From positions 1 through 44,636 of the forward strand of contig JADQBC010000010.1 in the NCBI GenBank assembly GCA_016903655.1: a stretch of DNA of 44,636 nt, written 5' to 3'. Within the stretch, counting starts at the first letter, position 1, and the number at the start of each line of letters is the position of its first letter. The stretch comes from Gomphosphaeria aponina SAG 52.96 = DSM 107014 (GTDB lineage: Bacteria > Cyanobacteriota > Cyanobacteriia > Cyanobacteriales > Gomphosphaeriaceae). This document shows, in pieces, positions 15,607 to 24,380 of the stretch. Position numbers and translations under genes: made by a program. A model generated the notes under the pieces. That model was not told the origin of the DNA, ran no database searches, and saw only the letters and a program-made list of their open reading frames with translations.

Positions 15607-15947
15607 AAGACTATATTCCTCAAAGAGGAGATTTTATTCGTTTAACATTTAACCCTCAAGCTGGGCATGAACAAATGGGAACTCGCCCCGCACTTGTATT
15701 GAGTAAAGATCAATTTAATCTGAAAATGGGTTTTATTTTTGTCTGTCCTATTAGTAATACGACCAGAAAAAATCCTTTTTATGTTGCTATTCCTGATAAT
15801 GAATTTGTTACAGGAGTAATTATGACAGATCAATTAAGGTCTTTAGATTATCGTGCTAGAAATGCGAGTTTTATCAGTAAATGTCCAACCTTTCTCCTCC
15901 TAGAAGTTCTGAAACGAATTAAACCCATTTTGTTTGATTCTACATAA
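15603..15947 (+). CDS. MazF/PemK-family mRNA interferase toxin
   Basis: A 114-residue protein starting at TTG inside the antitoxin's stop region. It has the family N-terminus (PQRGDFIRLTFNPQAGHEQ followed by GTRPALVLS), the central FVCPISNT strand and MTDQLRSLDY, whose region holds catalytic residues in MazF. MazF toxins cleave mRNA at short sequence motifs. It is paired with the MazE-like antitoxin and converges with a HicBA pair. Confidence 0.92.
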   Translation: MKDYIPQRGDFIRLTFNPQAGHEQMGTRPALVLSKDQFNLKMGFIFVCPISNTTRKNPFYVAIPDNEFVTGVIMTDQLRSLDYRARNASFISKCPTFLLLEVLKRIKPILFDST

Positions 15948-15995
15948 ACAAGAATTATAAAAGGCAAAAATTGAGGTTGAAAAGATAATATAAAG

Positions 15996-16250
15996 TTAGA
16001 GACTGTTTAAAAAATATTCTACGGAAACTTCATCTTGATTTAATATGTTTTTAAGTGTTCCCGTTGCTAAGGTTTTTCTTGGCATTGGTACAACACAACC
16101 CAATTCTGTTTTTCCTCTTATTTGAGCTTCTTCAGATGATAATTGTTTTTTGAGAATTAGATGACTACCTTTTTGTCGCACTTGCACAAAACCCAATCTT
16201 TCCAAAGCTCGAACCGTATCAACACTACTAACTCTTGGTAATTTAGGCAC
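15996..16250 (-). CDS. hicA: HicA-family mRNA interferase toxin
   Basis: An 84-residue protein. It has the HicA double-stranded-RNA-binding-like fold signature: VRALERLGFVQVRQKGSHLI with the catalytic GSH histidine, then a proline and lysine-rich end. An inserted charged segment (SSEEAQIRGKTELG) lies before CVVPMPRKTLATGTLKNIL. It overlaps the upstream HicB gene by 8 bp. HicA degrades mRNA when unneutralised. Confidence 0.92.
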   Translation of the reverse strand: MPKLPRVSSVDTVRALERLGFVQVRQKGSHLILKKQLSSEEAQIRGKTELGCVVPMPRKTLATGTLKNILNQDEVSVEYFLNSL

Positions 16251-16449
16251 TTAACACCTCGAAAGTTGTAAATAAACGAGGAGAGGTTTTTGGTAAAGGA
16301 AATTCTTCTAAATAAAGTTCTGTTGCTTCTTTTAAATTTGCAAGTGCTTCTTCAATGGTATTTCCCTGACTGGCTGTGCCAATTTCTGGACATTCAGCTA
16401 CATAAACATCTTCTTCCCAATAAATAATTGCTGTAAAATTGTGAGTCAT
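16243..16449 (-). CDS. hicB: HicB-family antitoxin
   Basis: A 68-residue protein with the HicB RNase-H-like core: FTAIIYWEEDVYVAECPEIG, then the ASQGNTIEEALANLKEAT signature. It lacks an obvious separate DNA-binding domain. It precedes hicA with an 8-bp overlap, giving antitoxin-first order. Confidence 0.92.
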   Translation of the reverse strand: MTHNFTAIIYWEEDVYVAECPEIGTASQGNTIEEALANLKEATELYLEEFPLPKTSPRLFTTFEVLSA

Positions 16450-16560
16450 TTTTAGTTAACTTAGGCGTGTTTATAATTTTAAATTATAGCTCAATGCTTG
16501 TTTTTTAGGCAAATAAAAGAACTTGGAAATCATTTTTACTGACAGGAATTTTATCCTCAT

Positions 16561-17625
16561 TTATTTCTCTATTTCCCTACTCTCACAATACCCCATCAAC
16601 TCACTCGGTTTCACCGCTCCTCGCTCAGTAATAATTGCACTAATTAACTCCCCAGGGGTAACATCAAAAGCGGGGTTATAAAACTCTACCCCAGTGGGAG
16701 ATAAAACCGTATTTCCTATCTGATAGATTTCTGAAGGATGCCGCTCTTCAATGGGAATTTTACTCCCATTAGCTAACTCAAAATCAACCGTTGATAGAGG
16801 TGCTGCCACAAAAAAGGGCACATTGTGATATTTTGCTACTACTGCCAGAGCATAAGTGCCAATTTTATTAGCTGTATCTCCATTGGCTGCAATGCGATCT
16901 GCGCCTACAATTACTGCATCTATCATTCCCTGCTGCATACAATGAGCTGCCATACTGTCAGTTATTACTGTCACTGGGATACCGTCTTGCACACATTCCC
17001 AGGCGGTTAATTTTGCCCCTTGTAATCTTGGGCGAGTCTCATCTGCATACACCCTGATTAGTCGCTCTTCCCGCCAGGCAGAACGAATTACTCCTAAAGC
17101 TGTTCCGTAACCTGCGGTGGCCAAGGCTCCTGTATTGCAGTGGGTGAGAATAGTTAATTTAGTTGGAGATGTTGGTAATACTTCTAAGCCATTATCCCCA
17201 ATTTTTTGACAGGTTTCCAAGTCTTCTAATTGTATTTGTTTGGCGGTTTCAAGAAGAATTGCTGTAATTTCTTCTACCGTCCCAATGTTTTCGTAGGCAG
17301 TTTTGACCATGCGGGCGATCGCCCAAAATAAATTAACCGCTGTAGGTCTTGTATTGCGCAAAGTTTGGGCTACTTTTTCCAATTTGCTTAAAAATTCTTC
17401 TCTCTCAGAGGTTTTAATTTCCCTTGCACCTAAATACATCCCATAAGCTGCGGCTACACCAATAGCTGGCGCTCCTCTTACTATCATAGTTTGAATCGCT
17501 TCTGCCATGTCTGCACTGCGACTAATTTCTACTACTTCGTATTGATTTGGTAATTTTGTTTGGTCAATTAATACGACTTTATCTCCATCCCAAACTACTG
17601 GATATATCTGAGATTCTTTTGTCAT
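16561..17625 (-). CDS. mtnA: S-methyl-5-thioribose-1-phosphate isomerase
   Basis: A 354-residue enzyme of normal length. It converts methylthioribose-1-phosphate to methylthioribulose-1-phosphate in methionine salvage. Landmarks are [13 protein letters not shown] near the N-terminus, [18 protein letters not shown] with the catalytic cysteine, [18 protein letters not shown], and [17 protein letters not shown] with the catalytic aspartate. An aggagg ribosome site lies before the ATG. It stands alone; no other mtn genes are in the window. Confidence 0.96.
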   Translation of the reverse strand: MTKESQIYPVVWDGDKVVLIDQTKLPNQYEVVEISRSADMAEAIQTMIVRGAPAIGVAAAYGMYLGAREIKTSEREEFLSKLEKVAQTLRNTRPTAVNLFWAIARMVKTAYENIGTVEEITAILLETAKQIQLEDLETCQKIGDNGLEVLPTSPTKLTILTHCNTGALATAGYGTALGVIRSAWREERLIRVYADETRPRLQGAKLTAWECVQDGIPVTVITDSMAAHCMQQGMIDAVIVGADRIAANGDTANKIGTYALAVVAKYHNVPFFVAAPLSTVDFELANGSKIPIEERHPSEIYQIGNTVLSPTGVEFYNPAFDVTPGELISAIITERGAVKPSELMGYCESREIEK

Positions 17626-17682
17626 ATTTTTTCCTCCTTTTTACATTCATTTTAGCTTTTTCTCAGTGATGACTTGGTGCAA

Positions 17683-17748
17683 AGGGGCTGGTTTTGAGAG
17701 AAAAATTTCGTTTTTGCACCATAAGTTGCCACTAAACCCGCCCCCTAC
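17683..17748. repeat. Degenerate copy of the GTAGGGGCGGGTTT palindrome family
   Basis: ggggctggttttgagag at the left and taaacccgccccctac at the right match the outer arms of the copies at 23201-23264 and 23981-24047; the middle has diverged. Confidence 0.6.
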
Positions 17749-17751
17749 ACC

Positions 17752-17873
17752 CCGTTGCTGAATTGAAGCATGAAACCTTAAAGTAGGGAGTGAGGAGAGG
17801 GGAGAGGGTTTTAGTTTGGTTAGTAGTTTTTGTAAAAATATAATTCATGACTCAAAAAACGCAACGCCAAACT
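17752..17873 (-). repeat. Copy 1 of a ~130-bp dispersed repeat
   Basis: The minus strand here matches the plus strand of 28634-28764 over most of its length, including ggcgttgcgttttttgag, actaaccaaactaaaaccct and ctttaaggtttcat. It overlaps the 3' end of the FAD reductase gene, whose last codons it supplies. Confidence 0.85.
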
Positions 17874-19063
17874 CCTTGCAACCAAGAGCGGATTTTCTGT
17901 AACAAATATTTGCCTATTCCTCTGGGTACTTGGTCAAATTTATAATTAAATAATACCTCCATCATCTCTTCTGTGGTCAAATGAGTTAAATAAGCCACAC
18001 CTTTATCTATTTTCCCATCACTATATTCTAGATAAACTCGCCGACTTATTTGCTCTGACAAATTCCACTTGAGCGCAAAACGCTGCTGCATTTCCTTTTG
18101 ATACTCTGAAAAATCAGCTAACTGGTTTTTCAAATAACCTGCCAAATATTTTACTGCAATTTCTGCTCCTTCCATTCCGTGTCTTATCCCTTCTCCCCCC
18201 AAAAAATTTACTGTTGAAACCGCATCTCCTATAGCAACAATATTATCTCGATAGTAAATATCTTTTAAACCCATTGAATATTGTAAAATCGACCCATGAA
18301 CATCAATTATTTTATATTGCTTTATGTATTCTTTTAAAACCAAATTAATATAATACTTTAAAGGCTTAATTTCCTTAACTATTTTATGCTCTTCATTAAT
18401 AATTGCTGCTCCCACTTTCAAGCGGTTGTTTCCCATAGGAAAAATCCATGAGTATCCTGCTGGCATCCATTTATAACCCAGAAAAAATGTGAGGGAGTCG
18501 GCATATTTTTGATACTTTTCCGTTTCAACTTCAATTAAATACTCAATTCCCGTTCCCTTTAAAAAATCAGGTTTAGCTTGTTTATGCTCATAAATAACCT
18601 TTCTCGCGTAGCCCGTTGCATCTACAAGGATTTTAGTAGCAACAATAATTGTTTCTCCCCCCCGTTTTTTGAGCAAAACTAAAGTTTTTCCCTGCTTTTG
18701 TTGGTGTTGAACATAACGACAACCCAGCCAAACTTCCCCCCCATTTATCTCAACTTCCTCTGCTAAAAATGCTCTAAGTTTTGCAAAATCAAAAACTGCC
18801 CCTAAACTTTGCTCAGACTCCCAACTGCGATTTACATTAGTAGTAATTACCCTAACTTTCTGCCAGAAACTAGCCACAACTTCCACAGGTAAATCAAATC
18901 TTGTCAAAGTTTCTCGGGGAGTTGCGGCACTAGAAAAGATGTTTTGGGAAAAATTCTCATGTTGCTCTACCAATAACACTTGATAACCCAATTTTGCTAA
19001 TAACCTAGCACCATGACCACCAGCAGGCCCTGCACCCACAATTACCACATCAAAATTTTTCAT
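17852..19063 (-). CDS. FAD-dependent oxidoreductase of the geranylgeranyl-reductase family
   Basis: A 403-residue protein from the ATG at 19063, which overlaps the upstream stop (ATGA); an extra upstream start would add 7 residues. It begins with the FAD-binding motif VVIVGAGPAGGHGARLLA. The second FAD site DNIVAIGDAVSTVNFLGGEG and the family's SWIFPMGNNRLKVGA segment are clear. Members reduce isoprenoid chains or cyclise carotenoids. Translational coupling to a DUF29 gene and location next to dxs (isoprenoid precursors) fit an isoprenoid substrate, but that is inference. The last residues VWRCVF come from a dispersed repeat. Confidence 0.85.
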   Translation of the reverse strand: MKNFDVVIVGAGPAGGHGARLLAKLGYQVLLVEQHENFSQNIFSSAATPRETLTRFDLPVEVVASFWQKVRVITTNVNRSWESEQSLGAVFDFAKLRAFLAEEVEINGGEVWLGCRYVQHQQKQGKTLVLLKKRGGETIIVATKILVDATGYARKVIYEHKQAKPDFLKGTGIEYLIEVETEKYQKYADSLTFFLGYKWMPAGYSWIFPMGNNRLKVGAAIINEEHKIVKEIKPLKYYINLVLKEYIKQYKIIDVHGSILQYSMGLKDIYYRDNIVAIGDAVSTVNFLGGEGIRHGMEGAEIAVKYLAGYLKNQLADFSEYQKEMQQRFALKWNLSEQISRRVYLEYSDGKIDKGVAYLTHLTTEEMMEVLFNYKFDQVPRGIGKYLLQKIRSWLQGVWRCVF

Positions 19064-19581
19064 AATCTTCTGCCTTCTAGCCAATCTTTGCCTCCAGGAT
19101 ATTGAGCTAGATGAGTATCAATTATATCAGGTAACTCTTCTTCTTCAAAATTATAGGTTAACAGCAATAAATCTTTAGTTCTTATCATTAATTCCCTTTT
19201 ATTTACCATTTCTTTAAGTTGAGTAGGAGTTAAACTTCCTCCCCGAACTTCTACATTAGCTGGACGAATAGCTGCTGCATAAGCTTTATTTAAATAACTT
19301 TCCCATTCATCCTGTTTAATATAATAAGAGTTTTTATTATCTTTCAGATTGAGCTTTTTTATTTGGAGGAGAGAATCAGAAATTGAAGCCACCCAAGAAT
19401 TAGTTAAACGCAGTTCAACTTGATTTTTAATTAAATGAATTAGCAACCTCACTAAAAAGGATTCAATATTTCTAATAATTGCCTTTTTACTCATTTCCTC
19501 TAACTCATCCACCAGAGCTAAAGCATCTGTGTAACGTGCTTCTACGATGCTATTTCTTAACTCCATTAATTCTTGAGTCAT
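19060..19581 (-). CDS. DUF29-family protein
   Basis: A 173-residue protein with the DUF29 layout. An N-terminal helix (YTDALALVDELEEMSKK) leads to LLIHLIKNQVELRLTNSW, a QLKEMVN segment, and a C-terminal PDIIDTHLAQYPGG stretch. DUF29 proteins are abundant in cyanobacteria and have no established function. It overlaps the downstream reductase start by 4 bp, so the two are translationally coupled. Confidence 0.88.
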   Translation of the reverse strand: MTQELMELRNSIVEARYTDALALVDELEEMSKKAIIRNIESFLVRLLIHLIKNQVELRLTNSWVASISDSLLQIKKLNLKDNKNSYYIKQDEWESYLNKAYAAAIRPANVEVRGGSLTPTQLKEMVNKRELMIRTKDLLLLTYNFEEEELPDIIDTHLAQYPGGKDWLEGRRL

Positions 19582-19627
19582 AGTTTCTTTCGCTTTCGTT
19601 TTTGTTCTTCTTAAATCAGCTCAATTT

Positions 19628-19688
19628 GGTGCGTTACGGCAGACATTTAGATTTGCTGTCTGCAAAAATTTTTGCTGCCTAACGCACC
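19628..19688. repeat. GGTGCGTTA...TAACGCACC hairpin, copy 1
   Basis: Arms ggtgcgtta-c-ggcag and ctgcctaacgcacc pair over about 14 bp with a bulge. It lies just after the dxs stop and may terminate dxs. It shares arms with 21784-21809. Confidence 0.8.
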
Positions 19689-19696
19689 CTAGGAAA

Positions 19697-21613
19697 CTAA
19701 CTAACAACAGCAGGTTGTTTGTGTTTTTGAGTCAAGAAAGCGGCGAGAATTTGTTCAGCAATTTGGGAACTTGTTAAACCTAAATCAGCGAAAGATTCCT
19801 CTGGTGTTGCATGGTCAACCAGCTTATCTGGTACACCAAAACGCTTGAGAGAAACTAGGATATTATTATCTAGTAACGCTTCAGCAACTGCTGAACCAAA
19901 ACCACCCATTAAACAGCCTTCTTCTAAAGTTACTACTTTGCCAATACGCTGGGCTAAAGGTAAGATTAATTCAGTATCCAAAGGCTTAACAAAACGGGCA
20001 TTAACTACTGTAGCTTCCATACCGTGTTCGCTGAGAATTTCAGCAGCTTGCAGAGCAGTATAAACCATAGTGCCATAACCCAAAATTAGTACGTCATCCC
20101 CATTGCGGAGAATTTCGCCCTTACCAATTTCTACGCTTTCCCAACCTTCTTCCATAAGAGGAACACCAAAACCATTACCCCGTGGATAACGCATGGCGAT
20201 CGCCCCTTCTGTATATTCTACCCCAGTAACAATCATGCGTTGTAACTCAGCTTCATCTTTCGGTGCCATAATTACCAAATTGGGGATGCAGCGGAGATAG
20301 GCAATATCATACATTCCCTGGTGGGTTGGGCCATCTGCACCGACAATACCAGCACGATCCATACAGAAGAAAACTGGCAGATTTTGGATACAAACATCAT
20401 GGATAATTTGGTCATAAGCCCTTTGCAGGAAAGTAGAATAAATAGCAACTACTGGGCGCATTCCTTCACAAGCTAAACCAGCAGCTAGGGTAACGGCGTG
20501 CTGTTCTGCAATCCCTACATCAATATATTGTTGAGGCAATTTTTCATAGAGTTTGTCCAAACCTGTCCCCGTAGCCATTGCCGCCGTAATGCCAATTATT
20601 TTGGCATTATTCTCTGCTAATTTCGTGAGAGTATGGGCGAATACTTTGGAATAGCTAGGGGGTTTAGGTTTACTTACTGGGTGAGGTTTACCTGTTGTTA
20701 GGTTAAACGGACTTTGAGCATGGTAGCCCACTTGGTCTTTTTCTGCCAGTTCGTAGCCTTTTCCTTTCACTGTTGCTACATGAACAAATACAGGGCCTTT
20801 TACTTTATGAGCGTGTTGGAAGGTTTCAATAAGTTCACTTAAATTGTGACCATCAATAGGGCCAAAGTATTTAAAACCCAGTTCTTCAATTACCGCCCCT
20901 ACTTTAGGCACTGCAAGGCGTTTCATCCCTTCTTTCAGGCGTTCCATTTCTGGGGTGAAGGAGTCACCGAAGAAAGGTAGATGTTTAAACTGTTCTTCTA
21001 AATTACCCGAAAGGAATTGAATGGGCTCGCTGAGACGCACTTTATTCAGGTAACGGGAAATTGCCCCAACATTAGGAGAAATGGACATTTCATTGTCATT
21101 GAGTACCACCATTAAGTTAGTGTGGGGTAAATGTCCCGCATGGTTAATCGCTTCTAATGCCATTCCCCCAGTCAGCGCCCCATCCCCAATGATTGATACT
21201 ACTTTAAAGTTTTCTCCCTTAGCATCCCGAGCCAGTGCCATCCCTAAACCTGCGGAAATACTTGTAGAAGCATGACCTGCACCAAAGTGGTCAAACTTAT
21301 TTTCACAGCGTTTGAGATATCCAGCTACCCCATTTTTTTGCCGTAGGGTGTGGAAGCGATGATATCTTCCTGTGAGCAGTTTGTGGGGATAAGCTTGGTG
21401 TCCTACATCCCAGATTACTTTATCCCTGTCTAAGTCTAGAGTTTGGTAAAGGGCGATGGTGAGTTCCACCACCCCTAAACCTGGCCCGAGATGGCCCCCA
21501 CTGGTTGATACTGTTTCTAAGTGCTTTTCTCGAATTTGACGGGCGATATCTTCCAACTGACGTATAGAAAAACCGTGCAACTGATTCGGATGTGTAATTT
21601 CACTTATGTGCAT
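19697..21613 (-). CDS. dxs: 1-deoxy-D-xylulose-5-phosphate synthase
   Basis: A 638-residue, full-length Dxs. It condenses pyruvate with glyceraldehyde-3-phosphate, the first step of the MEP isoprenoid pathway, using thiamine diphosphate. Seen are [20 protein letters not shown] at the N-terminus, the ThDP motif [46 protein letters not shown], and the transketolase-like [19 protein letters not shown] with [19 protein letters not shown] ribosome site (aagggg) precedes the ATG. Hairpin repeats of one family flank the gene on both sides. Confidence 0.98.
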   Translation of the reverse strand: MHISEITHPNQLHGFSIRQLEDIARQIREKHLETVSTSGGHLGPGLGVVELTIALYQTLDLDRDKVIWDVGHQAYPHKLLTGRYHRFHTLRQKNGVAGYLKRCENKFDHFGAGHASTSISAGLGMALARDAKGENFKVVSIIGDGALTGGMALEAINHAGHLPHTNLMVVLNDNEMSISPNVGAISRYLNKVRLSEPIQFLSGNLEEQFKHLPFFGDSFTPEMERLKEGMKRLAVPKVGAVIEELGFKYFGPIDGHNLSELIETFQHAHKVKGPVFVHVATVKGKGYELAEKDQVGYHAQSPFNLTTGKPHPVSKPKPPSYSKVFAHTLTKLAENNAKIIGITAAMATGTGLDKLYEKLPQQYIDVGIAEQHAVTLAAGLACEGMRPVVAIYSTFLQRAYDQIIHDVCIQNLPVFFCMDRAGIVGADGPTHQGMYDIAYLRCIPNLVIMAPKDEAELQRMIVTGVEYTEGAIAMRYPRGNGFGVPLMEEGWESVEIGKGEILRNGDDVLILGYGTMVYTALQAAEILSEHGMEATVVNARFVKPLDTELILPLAQRIGKVVTLEEGCLMGGFGSAVAEALLDNNILVSLKRFGVPDKLVDHATPEESFADLGLTSSQIAEQILAAFLTQKHKQPAVVS

Positions 21614-21783
21614 CTTTGCCCCTTCTTTTCTCTACTATTTGACACTTTACTCGATCTAATTCCTTCGATTTATGAAGAAATATTGCCTCTGTGTAGTTAT
21701 TCTGTCTCTCGTTTGAGCGCAATCAGCTTCTTCTTTTTTGCGTAAAGTTATATTAATTATTTTAACGATTCCTTTACAAACAC

Positions 21784-21809
21784 GGTGCGTTAGCGCTGCG
21801 TAACGCACC
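21784..21809. repeat. GGTGCGTTA...TAACGCACC hairpin, copy 2
   Basis: Perfect 9-bp arms ggtgcgtta and taacgcacc flank gcgctgcg. It lies between the dxs promoter side and the DUF2330 stop, and probably also terminates the latter. Confidence 0.85.
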
Positions 21810-21824
21810 CTAGGACTTGATAGA

Positions 21825-23135
21825 TTACCAAAGTTTTCGCCACCAGGGGGTGGGGGTTGACTCAATAAAGTCCATTTTACTGCGAATAGTACCCACATCC
21901 CAACCAGTTAACTGGGCTAATGTTTGCGCTTCTCTTTCCTGTCTTTCTTTTACTGACAGTTGATAGTCTCGGGCTGCATCACATTTCATTTCGCCCCGAA
22001 ATGGATGACGAATTACATAACGCCCCTGGAAAAATTGCTGGTTAGGGGTTTCCTGGAAGTGCAAATCAGCAGGAAAGCGATCGCGTGTATAACGCACATG
22101 CAGTCTGGTAATAAATACAGAACTCCCCATATTCGGATTCACCCAAAATACTCCTGCTTTGCGTAGTTCATCTGGTGTCAAAGGTTCTGCTGAACAGGGG
22201 TCACAACTTCCCATATCCCAAGCATATTCAACAAATGCTACTCTGCCTCCTTCTTGTTGATGATATTTTGTAAACATAGCCTGATAAAAGTCATTAAATT
22301 CCTGTTGGACAAAGCCAGGAATTTCTACATCTGAAGGTATTTGTACTGTACGATAATTAGTTAATTCTATGTGGCCTTGAGGAGAAAGTAGATAAACAAT
22401 TAAATCCTGTTCTCCCTGAGCATTGACCATACCCAAGCGAATTGGTAACATAAACTTAGGAGATTCATAGGCCATCATTAGAGGACGGAGAGATTGAAAA
22501 CCAGCAGCATCGAATTCGGCTAAATTTACTTTAGCCACAAAGAATTTAAGATTTTCCTTAATATAAGGTTGGAGAATTTCCCTTGCACCTGGGGGAATTT
22601 TATAACCATTTTGGTTGAGCCAAGTTTCCAGACCATCTGATTCTTTTGCACTAAGAATCAGAATATCATATTCTCCCACAGAAAAACTGTTTTCTATAGT
22701 TACTCCGAGAGAATTTTTTTCTCTTATTGAGCTTTCAGCGCTTGATGCTTGTGGGGCTGGGGCTAAAGCATCTTCCTGTCTGCCTAAGAAAACATCACAG
22801 GGATTCTCATCGAAATATTCTACCAATCGTGGGGCGCTAAAACCATCCAACCTAGCGAGAATTTCTGGGTCGCCCACATTAACTTGTTCTTCTTGTAAAA
22901 TAACAGGAACGGGGACAACTAAGGCAAAGTCTTTTACCTCGCCTTGATAATCATTTGCCATAGTTAAAACAGTGCGGTTGCCATCCCGTGCTATAATTAC
23001 TTGGGAAGCTTGGTTATAAAGATTAGTGTCTGCTTTTGCCACATAAAATCCGCAAAATGCTAAGGCAGGTTGGGCGAGAAAAACTACTGCTAAAACACCT
23101 ATGATTAAAGTAATTAAACCTCGAACTAATCGCAT
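21825..23135 (-). CDS. DUF2330 domain secreted/membrane protein
   Basis: A 436-residue protein. A signal peptide ends near AQPALAF. It is followed by the DUF2330 core: CGFYVAKADTNLYNQASQVI, then VLTMANDYQGEVKDFALVVP, and DILILSAKESDGLETWLNQN. Cysteines in PCDVF, SCDPC and MKCD could form disulfides. DUF2330 proteins are of unknown function. In this window the gene sits directly upstream of an RnfD-like membrane protein gene on the same strand, suggesting a functional pair. Confidence 0.88.
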   Translation of the reverse strand: MRLVRGLITLIIGVLAVVFLAQPALAFCGFYVAKADTNLYNQASQVIIARDGNRTVLTMANDYQGEVKDFALVVPVPVILQEEQVNVGDPEILARLDGFSAPRLVEYFDENPCDVFLGRQEDALAPAPQASSAESSIREKNSLGVTIENSFSVGEYDILILSAKESDGLETWLNQNGYKIPPGAREILQPYIKENLKFFVAKVNLAEFDAAGFQSLRPLMMAYESPKFMLPIRLGMVNAQGEQDLIVYLLSPQGHIELTNYRTVQIPSDVEIPGFVQQEFNDFYQAMFTKYHQQEGGRVAFVEYAWDMGSCDPCSAEPLTPDELRKAGVFWVNPNMGSSVFITRLHVRYTRDRFPADLHFQETPNQQFFQGRYVIRHPFRGEMKCDAARDYQLSVKERQEREAQTLAQLTGWDVGTIRSKMDFIESTPTPWWRKLW

Positions 23136-23200
23136 TTTTCAACTCCTTGGGCTAGTTTTTTTGAGATAAAAAGGGGGCGGGTGATTAATAGAGAACGAAT

Positions 23201-23264
23201 GTAGGAGCGGGTTTAGGGACAAGCTTTGAAACAGAAGAATAAGCTTGATATCAAAACCAGCCCC
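23201..23264. repeat. GTAGGGGCGGGTTT palindrome family copy
   Basis: gtaggagcgggtttaggga at the left and atcaaaaccagcccc at the right form the family's long imperfect hairpin. It lies between the RnfD-like stop and the DUF2330 start. Confidence 0.8.
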
Positions 23265-23304
23265 ATCCCTAAAATAACTGCTGATTGTCAGATTTCGATT
23301 GAGA

Positions 23305-24192
23305 TTAAGAGATTGTCTCTAAACCCGCCCCGTAAGCACGCCTAGGAATAAACTGCCAAGAAAATCTGGGAGCTGACCAAACTTTATCTAAGAAAATGGT
23401 GCAAGGAGAAAGGATAAATAAAGCCCAAAACATGGCAGTTTCAAGATAGAACTGATGCTGGAGAATAAAAGTAAGAACAGCCAGAGCGATCGCCCAAATT
23501 AATCGACTAAAATAAGAATTGGGAATAGAACGAGGGTCAGTCAACATAAACAGGGCAAAAAGTAATAAACTCCCACTCATTAACTGATGGTGCAAAACAT
23601 CCCAACTCCAACCAAGATAGAAATTGCGCATTGCTTCTAAAATGGTATAAGCTAATAAAAAAGCAGCAGAAGTATCCCACCTGCCAACTCGTTTTAAAAT
23701 CATGCCTCCTGTACCTAAAAATAATAACAAATACCACCAATCAGTTCCCCATTGTCCAGGAGAAACCCAAGCATCATTAGTGAAAAGCAAAGCAGCAATA
23801 ATGCCAAAATTAGCAGGATTGAAAAAGTGTTTACCTCGGAAGCGGAAAAAGAATTTAGAAGCGATCGCTCCTACACCAGCTAAGGCGAGCGTACTGTATT
23901 CATTAGCCCTTAATAACAGACACAAACCCAAAGCAGTAATTAAAGCACTGCGCCAAGAAAGAGCAACTTCATAACGCCAATGTAGGGGCGGATTTAGGGA
24001 TAACCTCGGCATTAAAGTGACCATCTTAAAATCAAAACCCGCCCCACTAAGTAAAATTTGAGTTAACAAACAACTAAGAATTAGAACCAGTATCAAATCT
24101 GGTCGGAGCGTCCAATCTCTGGTACTAATACCTAACAAGAGAAAGCTACCAAGAAAGAGAATCTGATAATCACGAGCATCTTGAAAAATCAT
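23305..24192 (-). CDS. RnfD/NqrB-like multi-spanning membrane protein
   Basis: A protein of about 295 residues (ATG at 24192; a GTG at 24210 is also open). It has about eight transmembrane helices and the RnfD/NqrB-type signatures FFNPANFGI and SGSLLLFALFMLTDPRSIPN. Family members carry flavin and take part in electron transport; a stand-alone cyanobacterial version has no assigned role. It follows the same direction as the DUF2330 gene. Residues around SGAGFDFKMVTLMPRLSLNP are encoded by an inserted palindromic repeat (23981-24047), and the C-terminus by another, so these segments may not be functional. Confidence 0.82.
   Translation of the reverse strand: MIFQDARDYQILFLGSFLLLGISTRDWTLRPDLILVLILSCLLTQILLSGAGFDFKMVTLMPRLSLNPPLHWRYEVALSWRSALITALGLCLLLRANEYSTLALAGVGAIASKFFFRFRGKHFFNPANFGIIAALLFTNDAWVSPGQWGTDWWYLLLFLGTGGMILKRVGRWDTSAAFLLAYTILEAMRNFYLGWSWDVLHHQLMSGSLLLFALFMLTDPRSIPNSYFSRLIWAIALAVLTFILQHQFYLETAMFWALFILSPCTIFLDKVWSAPRFSWQFIPRRAYGAGLETIS
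23312..23336. repeat. Half-copy of the GTAGGGGCGGGTTT repeat overlapping a stop codon
   Basis: ctctaaacccgccccgtaag matches one arm of the family. Read on the minus strand it supplies the last residues of the RnfD-like protein (YGAGLETI). Confidence 0.65.
23981..24047. repeat. GTAGGGGCGGGTTT repeat copy embedded in the RnfD-like coding sequence
   Basis: tgtaggggcggatttaggga at the left and atcaaaacccgccccac at the right are the two arms of the family, here inside an open reading frame with no frame disruption. Confidence 0.85.
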
Positions 24193-24227
24193 AATTTTAT
24201 TACTATTCACTGTTCACTGATAAAGGA

Positions 24228-24292
24228 GAGGGCGGGTTTTTACTTATATTTTTTGTCTTTTTCCAGAATTTGTCCCTCAACCCGCCCCTACA
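24228..24292. repeat. GTAGGGGCGGGTTT repeat copy
   Basis: agggcgggtttttactt and tccctcaacccgcccctaca are the two arms. It lies in the intergenic region between the RnfD-like gene and the divergent Uma2 gene. Confidence 0.85.
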
Positions 24293-24380
24293 TTTTAAAT
24301 GGATAACTGATAACTGACTTTGAGACTCGGATGGTTCTCATGTTACGATATATGGAACGCTCTTTTTGGGGTTAATAACT

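Noticed and set aside
16825-17010. Plus-strand ORF opposite mtnA
   Set aside because: It lies wholly inside a confidently assigned gene and has a biased composition typical of shadows.
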